Part shown: in pieces, positions 37,590-49,139 of the stretch
Layout of the letters: each line of letters begins with the position of its first letter
Numbering within the stretch: the stretch's first letter is position 1
From: Ophiosphaerella korrae
Lineage: Eukaryota; Ascomycota; Dothideomycetes; Pleosporales; Phaeosphaeriaceae
Direction of reading: 5' to 3'
Length of the DNA: 64,000 bases
Assembly: GCA_028456385.1 (NCBI GenBank)
Contig: JALNQF010000102.1
Location: 62,001 to 126,000, forward strand
Notes under the pieces: generated by a model
The model's input: the letters and a program-made list of their open reading frames with translations, nothing else
What the model was told of the DNA's origin: nothing
Database searches by the model: none
Position numbers and translations under genes: made by a program

Positions 37590-39799
37590 ACGTGGTTTAC
37601 AAGCGAGCGGCCAGCCCCACCAACTTTGCACATCCATCTTATCTTAACACGTAATGGCTCTACGCAACACCTCTCAATTACTCTTAAAAGAGTCAGATAT
37701 TCAGCTTGCAATCTCTTCTATTGAAGAAAAGCAAATTTTAAGTACTAGCCTTGCTGCTTCAACGTTCTAAGTAGCCCGAACAACAGTACGCCGCCGACGC
37801 GCTGGTATACCTGCCTGACGCGATTGCCAGCCTAACTCAAGGAAGCTTAGCCAGCGAGAGGAGGAGGTAATAGTTGATTATATTCTTAATCTAGATTCTC
37901 GTAGTTTTGCCCTATCTCTAGCTGCTGTGCGTAAGATGGCTGATAAACTACTCGCTTAGCGTAGAGGCAAACCTACTAGCGTCTACTAGGCGCGCAACTT
38001 TATTAAGCGTACAGATAGTCTTACGACGCGTTTTAATCGCCTATACGATAGGCAGAGAGCCTTATGTGAAGACCTAGCTATTATAAGTAGCTAGTTTAAG
38101 ATAGTGCAACTGTCACGCTGTAGGCCGCAGTAGGCCGTAGCTGCGCAAAGCGCAAGCAAGGGCGAGGGCCCTTGGGCAATATATACTGTTCTACTCCTGT
38201 ATTCAACGTTGTTGAATACTCGGTTACCTTTTTGGGTTTGTTTGGCGCAGTGGAGTAGAGCTGCTACATAACAGCAACATACAAGGGCTACGTATAGGAT
38301 AGCTAATAAGGACGTCTACAACTTTGACGAGGCTAGCTTTATAATAGGTAAGATTATAACTTAGCTTGTTGTAATAGGGTTAGAGAGGAGAGGTAGGCTA
38401 AAGGCTATCTAGCCTAGTAATCGTAAGTAGGTAACAGCAATTGCTGCAATTAACGCTACTAGCTAAGTAGTCCTACTGTTCCTTATCTTCGCTAGCAAGT
38501 GCTACCTCTCTACCTAGTATAAGGAAGATGTTGTGAGCTGTAAAGCATGCGTAGTCAGGGAGTAATTGATGGATCTATTGTCGATAGAGAGCTCTACTCA
38601 AACTAGCTAATATACTCGTACAGAGCTAAGGTAGCGGTGTACACTCGTGCCGTAGAGGGCTCTAATAGGCTCGCTCGTACTGAGCTAAGCACTGAGCTAC
38701 GCTCGTGCGTACGTACTTGCGACAGAAGACTATATCCTACAAGACTAGGCTATTAGAATTAGCGATAATAGCTAGACAATAGATAAGCTAGCTATTAACT
38801 AGCTTAAGTACTTTAATAAGTATATAAAGAACTAAGTAGTTAGTGCGCGTTAGCTACTTATACTTAATAGTTATAGGAGCTACTACTCTCTTAAGTTTAA
38901 CAAGATCTATAAAGAGAATAATATCTATACGCTCTATATACTAGCTTACTTATCTTACTTACTTTAGCCTCTTAATATTAGCTACTTCTCTCTATTAAAG
39001 AAAGCGTATAGCTATTAAGTTAAGAGCCTAATCTAGAACTATATTAATTATATTACTAAACTTGAATTCCTACTAGCTTTCTACGTAGCCTTTAACTAGG
39101 CCTTTACAAGAGTAAATATTTACTTAGCTTTTTAAGCTACTAGCCTTGTTCTACTTTAGCTAGAAGTAGTTATCTTAAGACTTAATATCTAGCTCTATAC
39201 GCCTACTCTAGCTACTCTAGCTCTACTAGAGGCTCCCTAGGTAGCTTGTACGCTAAGTAACGTACGTAAGCTAGAGGCTCAGTTAACGCTTATACGTGAG
39301 CGCGTACGCCGGCACAAGAGCTTATTGCTAGCATTAATTATTAACGCAATTAATTAACTTAAAAAAGGAGCTTATATAATAATGCTAGAAGCTAAGTTAA
39401 TACGCGATTAGATCTCTAGTCTTAAGAGAGCTAATAAGGCAGCTAGCAAGCGTAAATCACGAAAAAAGAAGCAGATTTAGAAGAAAGGAGTCTTGACAAA
39501 GGAACAGGGAGAGGATTTAATTGCTTAACTAGAGGCTGATCACTAGATTGATCGTGAACAGCGCGAGAGTAGGCAGCGTTCAGGCTCAAGTCGCCAGGCT
39601 CGCGCACGCTGTAAGAGGTGCAGAGAGACTGGGCATAACTTACGTACGTGTAAAAGTGATGCAGTAGGTACTACTTGATTTAATATATTAATATATATAC
39701 TCTACTCTACTGCGTTGTTGAGTTGTGCACTCAAAGAGGTGCACAAAGTTGGTGGGGCTGGCCGCTCGCTTGTGCTGGCCGCTCGCTTGTAAACCACGT
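37590..39799 (+). mobile_element. Pogo/Fot-type DNA transposon A, near full length, inactivated
   Basis: It is flanked by TA target duplications (37588-37589 and 39800-39801). The TIRs begin ACGTGGTTTACAAGCGAGCG. The right TIR carries an extra copy of a 17-bp block (acaagcgagcggccagc) that the left TIR has once. The transposase frame is 37654-39678, 619 codons once the solo LTR and its 5-bp duplication are discounted. It has an N-terminal Psq/CENP-B-type helix-turn-helix, then YDRQRALCED, then YNFDEASF with the first catalytic Asp. In the LLILNSYRSYYS and PLNISYFSLLK motifs the second and third Asp have become Asn. A C-terminal zinc knuckle (CKRCRETGHNLRTC) follows. Many W/Q codons are TAG. 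It lies between the P450 and the NmrA-like gene. Confidence 0.9.
38111..38273 (+). mobile_element. Solo LTR (163 bp) inside pogo A
   Basis: It starts TGTCACGCTGTAGG and ends CTACATAACA, and is flanked by the perfect 5-bp duplication gcaac (38106-38110 and 38274-38278). It contains two 10-bp gtaggccgca-type units and a near-palindrome ttcaacgttgttgaa. Removing it with one gcaac restores the transposase frame exactly. It is nearly identical to the LTRs at 48967 and 49825. Confidence 0.95.
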
Positions 39800-39934
39800 T
39801 ATCCCACAATTCCGAAATCTCTGTCAAGACAAGCAAAGCATTGGGTGATCTAAGAAACTTGGTCGCCCGCTGTTACAGCAGCTTACCACGTGCAGTACTT
39901 ACATCCCTATCTTCTTTCCTTCATCGGACCAAGC

Positions 39935-41218
39935 ATGGCTTCAAGACTTAAAGTAGCCGTAGCCGGCGCGACTGGTGAGACTGGTCAATCAATCATGGAT
40001 GCATTGCTAGCCAACTCCGAGCAATTTGTAAGCCATTTAATTATATATTGTAGTTGGAACAAGTCCGATCCTCTTGCTCAAAGATTTAGACAGGCTAACC
40101 GATTACCGCAGGAAGTTTTTGCGTTAGCGCGCCCGGCATCTGCTAGCAAGCCGGTTCTTGTTGCCTACTCCGGCCGCGGCGCGATCGTGAAATCCGTCGA
40201 CTTCGGCTCTAACGGTGCCCTCGTCGCAGCCCTCACCGGCATGCACGTCGTAATCTCGTGCCTAACGATGTCGCAGAAGAAAGAGCAAATGGCGATTGTT
40301 GAGGCCTCTAGCCAGGCTAAGGTTCAACGCTACGTGCCGAGTTTCTTCGGGCCGGCGTCTCCGGCGAGGGGTGTGATGAAGGCCAGAGAAGCGGTATGTA
40401 CTACCGTAAACCCTCAATGTGATCTGTTCCTCTCAGTTACTACGCCCGTAAAATTGGTTACCTGAGAAGGAACCGATCACTAACTTCGTCTCTGTGGTGC
40501 GCAGAAAGAGGACCTGCTCGATCGTGTAAAGCTTCTCTACCTCCCCTACACCGTCATCGACTTTGGCTGGTGGTACCAATTAGGTCTCCCGCCGCTGCCC
40601 TCAGGCCGCATACAGTCTAAGTTTGAGTTTGCTGTACCGGAAGTCATAGGTGACGGCGAGACTCCCTTCGCGCTAGTGGATAAACGCGACATTAGAAAGT
40701 ATGTTGCGCGGATTATTGTGGATCCGCGGACGCTGAATAAGTTGGTCTTTGGGTATAGGGAAGTCTGGAAGCAGAATGATATCTTTGATACACTTGAGGA
40801 AATATCTAGTGAGAAGATTGTGAGGCAGAGGGTAAGTCGTAGAATTCTAAGGCTTCTACCTATTACGCGTTTTGCGGCGCTTTGACGACTATTGATTGAC
40901 TACTAACAACGACGTTAGTTGACGAAAGAAGACATGGAGAACATTATCTCGAGCGCATACCAAATGATCGCAAGCCAAACTAATGCTACGGACTTAGAGA
41001 CTATGGTCAAAATGAATTTGGAGATCATGACTAAAGCGGCCCTGACTGAGTATAAGTATTCGATGGGTATTCGTGGGGATAACACACCTGAACATGCGAG
41101 ATATCTAGGATACTTGGATGTCAAAGAGTTGTATCCTAATGTGGAGATTATCGGGTTAAAGACTTTTATGAGAGAGATGTTGGAAGGAAAGATTAGAGCT
41201 GTGTATTCGGCGGTTTAG
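39935..41218 (+). CDS. NmrA-like / isoflavone-reductase-like NAD(P)-binding protein (4 exons, 333 aa)
   Basis: The exons are 39935-40027, 40112-40393, 40505-40831 and 40919-41218. The introns are 84, 111 and 87 nt with gtaagc/gtatgt/gtaagt donors and ctaac branch sites, all between whole codons. The product opens with the Rossmann dinucleotide motif VAVAGATGETG (G11, G14, G17) and continues with VISCLTMSQKKEQ, VQRYVPSFFGP and VIDFGWWYQLGLPPLPSG, the pattern of fungal NmrA/PCBER-type short-chain reductases. Length is normal for the family. It is probably a cytosolic NAD(P)H-dependent reductase or redox sensor; substrate cannot be told. The start at 39935 (aagcATGg) is preferred over an in-frame ATG at 39890, because the glycine motif then sits at the usual distance. 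No damage is visible. Pogo A ends 133 bp upstream of the ATG. Confidence 0.88.
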
Positions 41219-42337
41219 GTGGCGCTTGGGTGTATCGCACATAGGCCCCTTAAAACTCCATTCCCTCCTATAGCCTGCACTCAAAAGGAAGAGCATAGAG
41301 TGATGGCGGGAGCAATAAAAAACTTGGACTTGCCCGGAGTCTAGCCGGGAACCTTTCCCATGTTCACATTTCTTATATGCGAAGGGAATGTTGTGCCTCT
41401 AAACTACAAGCCCTTTTGAGCTGGTTTATTCCCTATTTTGTGATAATGAAATATCTATACATGTTGATAGGGCTCCTATAGCTAGCTGCATAGTGGTGCG
41501 AGCACTAGTTAGCTAGGCATAAGATAGTTGTACGGTGTACACAGCGTACGGGGGTAGTAGGGTGGGCAACAGGTTTCTAGTTATTGCTTGTCTCTTCTAT
41601 GTACGAACGACGCGAACGATATTTAAGGAGGCGCGCGCAGTGCACGGGCATCACGTGCGTAGTCCCGTGATGCCATGTGCTGTATCGCTTCCTGCGTACG
41701 CACAGCCGTATCGCTCCTGCGTACGGACAATACATCGTATAAATATTTCAAACACAATTTCACGTCGAAATGTCCCTATTGTAAGTCATTGACGTGTTTA
41801 AAACTTCCATTTTTAATCTTGCCCATTGTCTCTGAATCGCTGATTCTATTTTAGGAGAAAGAACTCTCCATCTAATTACACTTCCTGGTGGAAACTCATT
41901 ATTTCTATTTACAATTAGTTGCTTAAATAGTTACGCCCAAATGCAATGATCCCTAGTTTGATCTGTGAAAAATTTTGGATTTCTTAGCTTCAAAACTCCA
42001 ATACGCAGACTACGCTAGGGCTTTCAAAATAAATAAATGCGCCTTCAGCGTACGGAACTGGCTCAATTCCGCACGCACTCCAGCCTGTCATCAATACCTC
42101 TGTGCTTGGCAGTGAGTCTGATTGATGAGTAGTAGCGCATCCAGGGTGACGAGCCAAATTAGACATCTTGTGGCGGTTGGAGTGGACACATTGGGCTATC
42201 GAAGAGAACGTGAAGACGAGACCTTGCCGGCCCCACAGGAATGTGGGGTCCAGAATTGGGCACGAACTAATTAGGGCCGAAAACAGGAACGCCAGCGTGC
42301 CCGCGCGCCAGCTTCCCTTATGAACGGTTTTCCGGAA
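41219..42337. other. Intergenic, no gene recognised
   Basis: At 41640-41740 there are short repeats of tatcgctcctgcgtacg and an inverted pair ggcatcacg/cgtgatgcc around 41648-41672. These suggest a small degenerate insertion, but no ends could be set. The remainder is featureless to me. Confidence 0.5.
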
Positions 42338-42440
42338 GCGGCATGAAATGCCGTCATGCAACTGGTCACCAGTGAGAACAACAAGGTCTGGCTTCTCGAC
42401 ATCCAGAGTCTTTCCAATGAAGTCTACCGTAAGTGGGTCA
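42338..42440 (-). pseudogene. Calcineurin-like phosphoesterase (Dcr2-type) fragment
   Basis: About 34 codons on the minus strand read DPLTVDFIGKTLDVEKPD followed by LVVLTGDQLHDG. This is the first metal-binding block (G-D-x) of purple-acid/Dcr2-like phosphatases. Flanking sequence in the same frame no longer resembles the family, and neither the G-N-H-D motif nor the C-terminal half is present. It is a remnant of a once longer gene. Confidence 0.55.
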
Positions 42441-42883
42441 GCGGCGAGTATAGCAGAAAATTTCGGAAATCCCGATCGTTTGCAGTGGAAAGGAATAGAA
42501 GAAATTATGTAGCCAAGAGGGCTGGATCGAGGGCATAAGCAGGCAGGCTGCGGCAAGGTAAGGCTGTAACACCCTTAGCGCGCCTCTCGGCGCGTCTTGC
42601 CGCTGGTAAGCTTTTATGCAGCACTCGAATATCAAGCAGGGCGAGTTCAGTGTTGCTGTCAGGCGCATCTCAAAATCTTCGGAGACTCCGGGAACCGGTT
42701 TTCCGGAGTGGAAACCCCTGCGCAGCCAGCCCTGCAAAACGTTCACTGCCACCCCCTGCATATTGGGTTGGGTCGCTTCCTGATTAAGCCTAGCTTACTG
42801 CCCCGACCACCGAGACGCCACCGCCGGAGGCCTCTTCCTCCGCGCCCTCCGCCAGCAGGGTCGAGATTCCAACAGCCTTGAAG

Positions 42884-42890
42884 TATATAA
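42884..42890 (+). promoter_or_regulatory. TATA box of the small membrane protein gene
   Basis: TATATAA lies 62 bp upstream of the ATG at 42952, at a distance typical for a core promoter. Confidence 0.5.
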
Positions 42891-42951
42891 TCCAACACAA
42901 ACTGTATAGCACAGATACCTTTCGTTGGTTCATTCTCCACCTCATACCAGG

Positions 42952-43344
42952 ATGCTGTCACCAACTTATATCCTCCTCGTGAGTCAGGGCGCCCCGCCAT
43001 TCCTCTCTGGTCTGGTTTACATGTTCTCCCCTACAACGGTGGAATTTGACCAATATCCTCCAATGGTAGCTCACATGGCCGGGTAAGCCATGCTTTCCTC
43101 GTATCCGTTCTAAGATTAATAACGCTGATACTTTTATGTCAGAGCGGGCATGTGTGGTATGGGGCTCCTGCATCTTGTCGCGGCATATCAAGACCGCCAC
43201 GCCAAATCCGGAGTGCTTCTTGCGATGGCGCCATTGCGCCTGGTAGCCGGGTCTCTTTTTGTGATGGATGGGTTTACGAAGGCTGGCATATGGGATATTC
43301 TAAACGGGGCAATTAACCTAGTAATGGTAGCAATGAAGTTATAG
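42952..43344 (+). CDS. Small integral membrane protein (2 exons, 110 aa)
   Basis: Exons 42952-43082 and 43143-43344 are joined by a 60-nt intron (gtaagc...aagattaataac...cag), and splicing restores one clean frame. Three to four hydrophobic segments are visible: residues about 6-24, 40-58 (AGMCGMGLLHLVAAY), 66-84 (VLLAMAPLRLVAGSLFVM) and 92-108. There is an FSPTTVEFDQYPP loop. Length and layout recall small four-helix fungal membrane proteins of the DUF4267 type, but I cannot assign it with certainty and give no function. There are no stop codons or frame damage. A TATA box lies at the expected distance. Confidence 0.65.
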
Positions 43345-43999
43345 AGACAAATCGGTTCGCATGGTAAATGGTGTTGCCTGGATGCCATCGCGAAGATCTC
43401 TGGACCGATCGTTTTTCAAAATACGTTTCGCTTGCCAACGGACGCTTGCATGGGAGTCATTGCAATTCATCTATCGATTCTGAGTTAAACCGGAACCCTT
43501 TCAGCTTCTCCCACATTCGGCTTCTGAATATCCTCTTTGATCTGCCAACAATGTTGATTGATTGATTGATGATGATGATGATGATGATGATGTCCATTTG
43601 GCTGTGCAGGGGTTTTCGCCCTATTTAGCCCACTTCTAGCTAAGCCTATGATCTAATTTTGTTCGTATTGGTCTCAAAACCTCATTCCTCGGCCCATTCC
43701 CGTTAGACCTGTTGGTCAACTCCGTTGTGATTCTCCTACCTGAGGATTGCTATGTCTATGTGCGTTTAATTTTCAGGTAACGGATTTAGCCTCCTCGTTC
43801 TGCGTGCAAACGTAATGATGGCGTGGACCACGTCTAGGTTGGGTTTCCACTGTTTAATGGGACCGTCCGGACTGGAGCCGTCCGGGTTCGTGTGTGGTGA
43901 TCTGCCACCGAGCATGTAGGATAGGTCGCCATACCTGTCCCCCACTTCTCTGATCATATCCTCACGGAGGTGTGTGTACCTTTGACATTGAAACAGGAA
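43345..43999. other. Intergenic with GAT microsatellite
   Basis: A gatt/gat microsatellite lies at 43554-43592. Bases 43450-43500 recur at about 61893-61945. No gene was recognised. Confidence 0.6.
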
Positions 44000-44263
44000 A
44001 TGGCGCGAAAGCTTAAATGCGGATTGGACGAGCATTTCCCACAGCGATGCTGCCAATGATGTAAATGACTACTCAGACGGCGGCTGGGACAAAAAGAACG
44101 AGAAGGGAGAAGTCAGAGAAACGCACGGCAAACGAACGCGCAGACCGTGGCCAGAGTCAGACGAATTGCGTTTACTCTCGTTTAGGGATCAGCAGGGTAT
44201 GGAGTGGAAGGAAATATGTAAACGCTTCCCAGATCGGACGGAGGGCGCAATTAAAGTGCGCTA
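44000..44263 (+). pseudogene. SANT-gene copy II, left part (split by 9-kb insertion)
   Basis: It matches 34270-34525 of the intact SANT gene, including the RRPW and W-K-E-I-C-K-R-F-P-D-R region, with scattered substitutions. It stops at the TA of gtgcgcta where the large TIR element begins. The missing remainder resumes at 53330. Confidence 0.9.
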
Positions 44264-44682
44264 CTATCCCTCACTGTGTAGCGAGAACCACACCGTAGCG
44301 AGAAAATCAATAGGTACTTAGGCTTTGCAGTTGTAGAAATCCTTCCAACGTCTACTTATTTATATTTTGCTGCTTAGGCTGCATGCTGCAGGTCTTTCCT
44401 AATCATCTCACAATCACTGCCTAGAAAAATACATCGTTGTTGTTACTATCGCGGCTTAGTGTGCGACAGCCTTGTATTGTAGCAGGATAGGGCAACTCTA
44501 TCATGGCTCCAACGCCGAGCCTTCACAGTCTATAAACCCCACAATATACAGTCTCCGACCGCTAGAGTCTCAGGATCACGCTGATAGGCCATCCCTAGCC
44601 CTTTGGAGGCTGAAGAAGGATGATTCATGCAAGGTCGCCACGTCGATCGGTACCTTCAGTCTAAGCGAGACGACCCTAGTCA
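44264..44682 (+). repeat. Left terminal inverted repeat of the 9-kb element
   Basis: It pairs with 52909-53329 in inverse orientation. Shared blocks include a tagcgagaa repeat near the tip, tttatattttgctgcttaggc, and tataaaccccacaatatacag. Divergence between the arms is small and mostly transitions. Confidence 0.9.
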
Positions 44683-45365
44683 ATAATTACAGTATTACGT
44701 ACGCAACAAGGCGAGCCAAAGCCGTGGCTTGAATTGTGGCTCGCAACGGCGCTCGTAGCGGCTGAGGCAGAGAAGCACGGATTCAGCGCAAGACCCAGGA
44801 CTCGGTCAAGGCCATGACCTCGCCCTCGCCCCTCTACAAAGCTCCTAACTATTCGAATCGGTAACATCGAACACTGGAGTCGATGCGACTTTGATGCTAT
44901 ATGAACACACTTCCGCGTGAAGTCTACAGATACAGACGACGAGTTGAGCTCTAAAAACCTCCACCCAGCTAATAGTTTTAGCTAGGCCGCTTAAATAAAG
45001 ACCTAGCATGATACCTTAATCCTACCAGCTTTCAAGATTGGGAGACTGCTATCATCGGCGAGGCTCAACGAGCATGCGTACAACAAGAACAGCAAATGAC
45101 AACGGGCGCGACACGACGACGATGACGACGACGACGCATGAACACAGCAGGCACAGGAGGTATAATTCTACAAAACAAACACTGTATGCCTTGGGTATGA
45201 TGATGAGCGCAAGGGAGCGCGACAGCGGCGCTGAAGTTCCCTAAAGAGCTCTGCCAGCGCGAAGACGGGTAGTATGCCGCAAGCACGAGGATAATGAATA
45301 CGGCAAAAAGCACAGTAGAGCGGGAGGCATGATAATTACGCTTGAATTATTATATAAACGCCTGA
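44683..45365. other. Unassigned stretch inside the 9-kb element
   Basis: It contains short protein-like pieces on the plus strand (PKPWLELWLATALVAAEAEK at about 44715-44775 and TSFQDWETAIIGEAQR at about 45026-45075) broken by stops, so it may be a degraded gene I do not recognise. A gac/gat microsatellite lies at about 45105-45138. Confidence 0.4.
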
Positions 45366-45392
45366 CTAATACATTCGCGCCTCTGGGGCTCT

Positions 45393-47180
45393 CTATGGCT
45401 TTGGCACAGTCTTAAACTGTGGTGTAGTAGGCGCAACAGCCTCTGGCTTTGAGGGAGCAGCATCGGCTTGCGCAACCCGCGCTTCGCTCCTCTGTACAAC
45501 CTTTGCTTTTGGCTTTGGGGGACTAGCTTTGCTTTCTGCAATCTGCATCTCACTTATCTGCGGTACCTTGGCCTTCGGCTCTGATGTATCTGTAGCATTT
45601 TTCTGGGGCTGACTACGTTTCTTGCCTGTAATGGCTTCTTGGGCCTCTTTGGCAGCCTTCTTTGCCTCTTTCTCCGCATGGACCGCTCGCGCCTTCTTAA
45701 GGTCCTCCTATGTTATTACCCTCGCCTTCCCTAGTATGATTGACTTTGTTGCTTGGCGAGTTTTGCTTTTGTTGTTAATTTTAGTTAGGAATCTATTATA
45801 ATTGTAAAGGAGAGCGTTCTTCGCAAGGAACGTCTAGGCGGCATAGGAGACTTTTTGTTGGAGCCTATCTCTGCGTTGGCTGCTTGCTTTGTTATTAGGT
45901 TCTTTAGGTACATGTTCGATCATGTTAAGCAGCCTTGCTAAATCCGCTCCTGATTTTGGCGTTGCAGGCGTTGGCAATACTTTGTATTAAGACTGCACCG
46001 TCGCATTGCTTATTGGAATTGTTAGCTTGATGGGAGGTATAGGTAGTTTGGGTATATTAGCAAGCACTCTATTAGGGTTAAATAGAAATAAACTGCTTCT
46101 TTTTTATCCTGCAAGGATATTCTTCTTTGTAAGTGCAATTTCCCTTGCAGGACTGTAAAGATAAGTGAAATGTTGCTTGCTGATAGCGTTAACACTACCT
46201 CGCTCTATCCTCTTAACTTGTTCCTAATAGGCTGCCTTAAGCGGTCCAAATGCTGCGACATCGCAAGGCTGGAGTTTGTGAGAGGTATAAGAGGGCAGAC
46301 GACAGACGGTGATATTGTTCTTAAAGCGGAACTCTAGGATTTCAAGGGTTTCGTGCGTGCCAAACCCGTCCTATATTAGTATACGTCGTTTACCACGAGC
46401 CCGTTCCTTAGTTTGAGGATTAAAGACTAGCTTTAGCTACTGTAAGCTAATATAGGAGTTGGAAAACCCTGATTTAGAGACAGCACAAATCCAGCTAGGG
46501 GTAGGGAAGGCAGTCCAGTTAGCTTGATAGGTTAAGGCGGGCTAGACTATTATAGGATTGAGACACCTACCGTCGGCGGAGATACATTCTACGGCAGTTA
46601 CTATAGTCCGCTTGACGCGCGCGCCTCTACAGCTACCTTGTATATTATCCTTACTGACAAGGACTTTAATAGAGTTGGGCATACTTAGCATAACTCCAGT
46701 CTCGTCTATATTGTAGACGTTCTCTAGCTAGACACTTTGTAGCTCCTTTCTAATTACGTCGAACCAGCCTGAGACCTTGTTATAGATATTGAACTGGTTC
46801 TAGTCCTGCGCCCGCTTCTTTCTCGCTACGATCTCTGGACGGCGTCTTTCGAGTGCCTTAGCCCAGTTTACCCCAGGAGGCTTCTGTGGTCTATCTGCTC
46901 GGGCCCGATGGCGGGTTGCGCTAAACGCTAGTGACCCTACATACTTCATTTGTACAGGTTGTCCTAGAGAAGTCATATGTAATAAGAAATTAACGACAGC
47001 GTTCTCTTCACATGGGGTGAGGTACTGTTGGCTTTGTGCTTTGGCTTTTCTCGAGCGTCGTCCGCGTGCGCGATGATGGAGGGTAGATAACGGGACGTTG
47101 CCGTGCGCAGCTCGGGCAGACTAGGTGTTAGGTATGCCTTCGGGGATGCCTTCAGCCAGTACACGACTGGCTTTATCCAT
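45393..47180 (-). pseudogene. Pogo C transposase, nonsense-mutated
   Basis: A single minus-strand frame of about 596 codons runs from ATG 47180 to TAG 45393 (another TAG follows at 45366). It has an N-terminal helix-turn-helix (STLHHRARGRRSRKAKAQSQ), the segment PPGVNWAKALERRRPE, and a DDE domain with all three Asp kept: YNIDETGV, ILI*DGFGTHET and LQPCDVAAFGPLK. NILAG*KRSSLFLFNPNRVL follows, then a Lys/Ala-rich coiled tail. About a dozen internal stops are present, most at positions where family members have W or Q (TGG/CAG to TAG). No frameshift was found. TIRs were not securely identified; an aacaaagcagac/gggctcaac motif at 47320-47370 has a relative at 52720-52760. Confidence 0.88.
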
Positions 47181-47925
47181 ATTAGCTTGCTGTAGCGATG
47201 GCAATGGTCAGTTGAGAGGCAGTTCAGCCAGCAACGAGTGCTAGTGAGGCGCTGCCAGGCGCCGCTAGGGCCCGCCGAAGGGCACCGAAAAAGGCCACTG
47301 GGCACGGCGGCTATTTTAGGCTCAACTAAACTGAGCAAACTGAACAAAGCAGACAAACATTCTTAGCACTTACGTGGAACTTGGCTACAGATGATATAAC
47401 GGCGCTAAAACTAATACAGAGGATAGGTTACCGCTAATGCATATTGAGCGTTGCTCTTGCGGTGGGGCGCGAGGACCCCTCCTTCTCTAATTGGCGAAAC
47501 TCTCGGATTTCTCAGCCTTACGCCTACTATTTCTGAAATTTACTGTACCACTCGTGGCCTCTGGCTAAGCAACGCAATTTACATGCGTTGTAATATGCCA
47601 AGCTTCTGGCTTGTTGTTGGTCACGTATGTGGCGGTGCTCAACGCTCGCTGGTTCTAAGGCGCCACTCTATATCAGCCTTGCTCCGCCACGTCCTATAGG
47701 GAGCCCTAGCCCTAGCCTAGCCCGCTCTTACACCGTTAATCTGCAATGAATTCTTCCATCTTCTAGTCCTACAAAGGCATCCGCCTTGATAATGACAATC
47801 TCTGCCCTTGATAGTGCTAGCTCTTTCCCTTAACGCGTGAACGAACAACGGTGCTTACAACAATTATCTGCGTTTAGCGCCCTACCCCTAGCCTACCGCT
47901 GAATTATTGAACCCCTTACGTTACG
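47181..47925. other. Upstream regions of pogo C and the NLR pseudogene
   Basis: No gene was recognised. The left part (47181-47380) probably contains the 5' end of pogo C. The right part (about 47400-47925) would be the promoter region of the plus-strand NLR and has no clear TATA box. Confidence 0.5.
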
Positions 47926-48966
47926 ATGCGGCTCTTCTAGCGCGGTGACGACAACTAGCTTACTATTACTAAGGACCTAATTGGCGACTATGAAATTCTG
48001 CGTTACGCAATACTCTCGCATACCTGGCAAGAGGGTGAGGAGGTAACCTTTGATGACTGGAGAAATGGCCACATGGAGAGCAAGGCAGGCTACGAAAAGA
48101 TTTTGTTCTGCGCATAGTAGGCTCGGCTCGACGGACTATGCTATTTCTAGATAGACACGTGCTGCATTAACAAGGCAGACCCCGTTGAGCTGCAGGATGC
48201 AATTAACTCTATGTTCCGCTGGTACTAGAATGCAGCTAAGTGCTACGTCTATCTATTAGACGTGTTAATAAGAAAGCGGAAAGCTTGTAGCAGCGACTTT
48301 CAATTTTTCTAGGAGCTAGCTTTTTGAGTGAGCTGGTAGTTTAGATAGGGTTGGACCCTGCAAGAGCTCCTCGCTCTGCATTCCGTTACGTTCTTCTTAG
48401 AAGAGGGAGATTGTCTAGGTGATAAGCAGAGTCTAGAGCGACAGATTTACGAGATAACTGGCATTGCTACTGAAGCCCTTTGAGGCACGTCTCTGCTTAG
48501 CTTTAGCATTGATGAGCGGCTATTATGGGCAAAGAACTGCTAAACAATACGTAAAGAGGACAAAGCGTACTGTCTATTTGGTATCTTTAGTATCTTTATG
48601 CTGCTTATATACGGCGAAGGAGAAGATTATGCGTTTAAACAGCTCCTAAACAAGATTAGCCTTCTAGAATAATACCTTTCTAGGCTACTAACTGCTAAAG
48701 GCGCTTCCTTTGATTCTTACGTAGAAGAACATAACTTAATATGCCTTCTAAACACTTGCACTAAGTTGCTGCGTTACATACACAGCTAGGTAAACGACAA
48801 AAATAGTAAACTAATATTCTAGCTAAATAGTGCGGTAGGCATAGGAAAGTCTACAATTGCGCGTACTGTTGCGCGGGCTTTCGCTAACTAACAACAACTA
48901 GGAGCTAGCTTCTTCTTTAAGAGAGGGGAGGGGGAGCGCAGGAACGCTACTTGATTCTTTACTACT

Positions 48967-49139
48967 TGTTATGTAGCAGCTCTACTCCACTGCGCCAAAC
49001 AAGCCCAAAAAGGTAACCAAGTATTCAACAACGTTGAATACAGGAGTAGAACAGTATATATTGCCCAAGGGCCCTCGCCCTTGCTTGCGCTTTGCGCAGC
49101 TACGGCCTACTGCGGCCTACTGCGGCCTACAGCGTGACA
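48967..49139 (-). mobile_element. Solo LTR (173 bp) in the NACHT region
   Basis: It is inverted relative to the copy at 38111. It is flanked by the perfect 5-bp duplication ctact (48962-48966 and 49140-49144). It has three 10-bp gtaggccgca-type units. Removing it with one duplication rejoins the codons of the NACHT frame (F-F-T-T / I-A-T-Q-L). Confidence 0.95.

Noticed and set aside
37155..37724. 189-codon plus-strand frame
   Set aside because: It crosses the TA junction and TIR of pogo A, is in a different frame from the transposase, and its content is not protein-like.
45038..45244. 68-codon Thr/Arg-rich frame
   Set aside because: It spans a gac/gat microsatellite and has no family resemblance.
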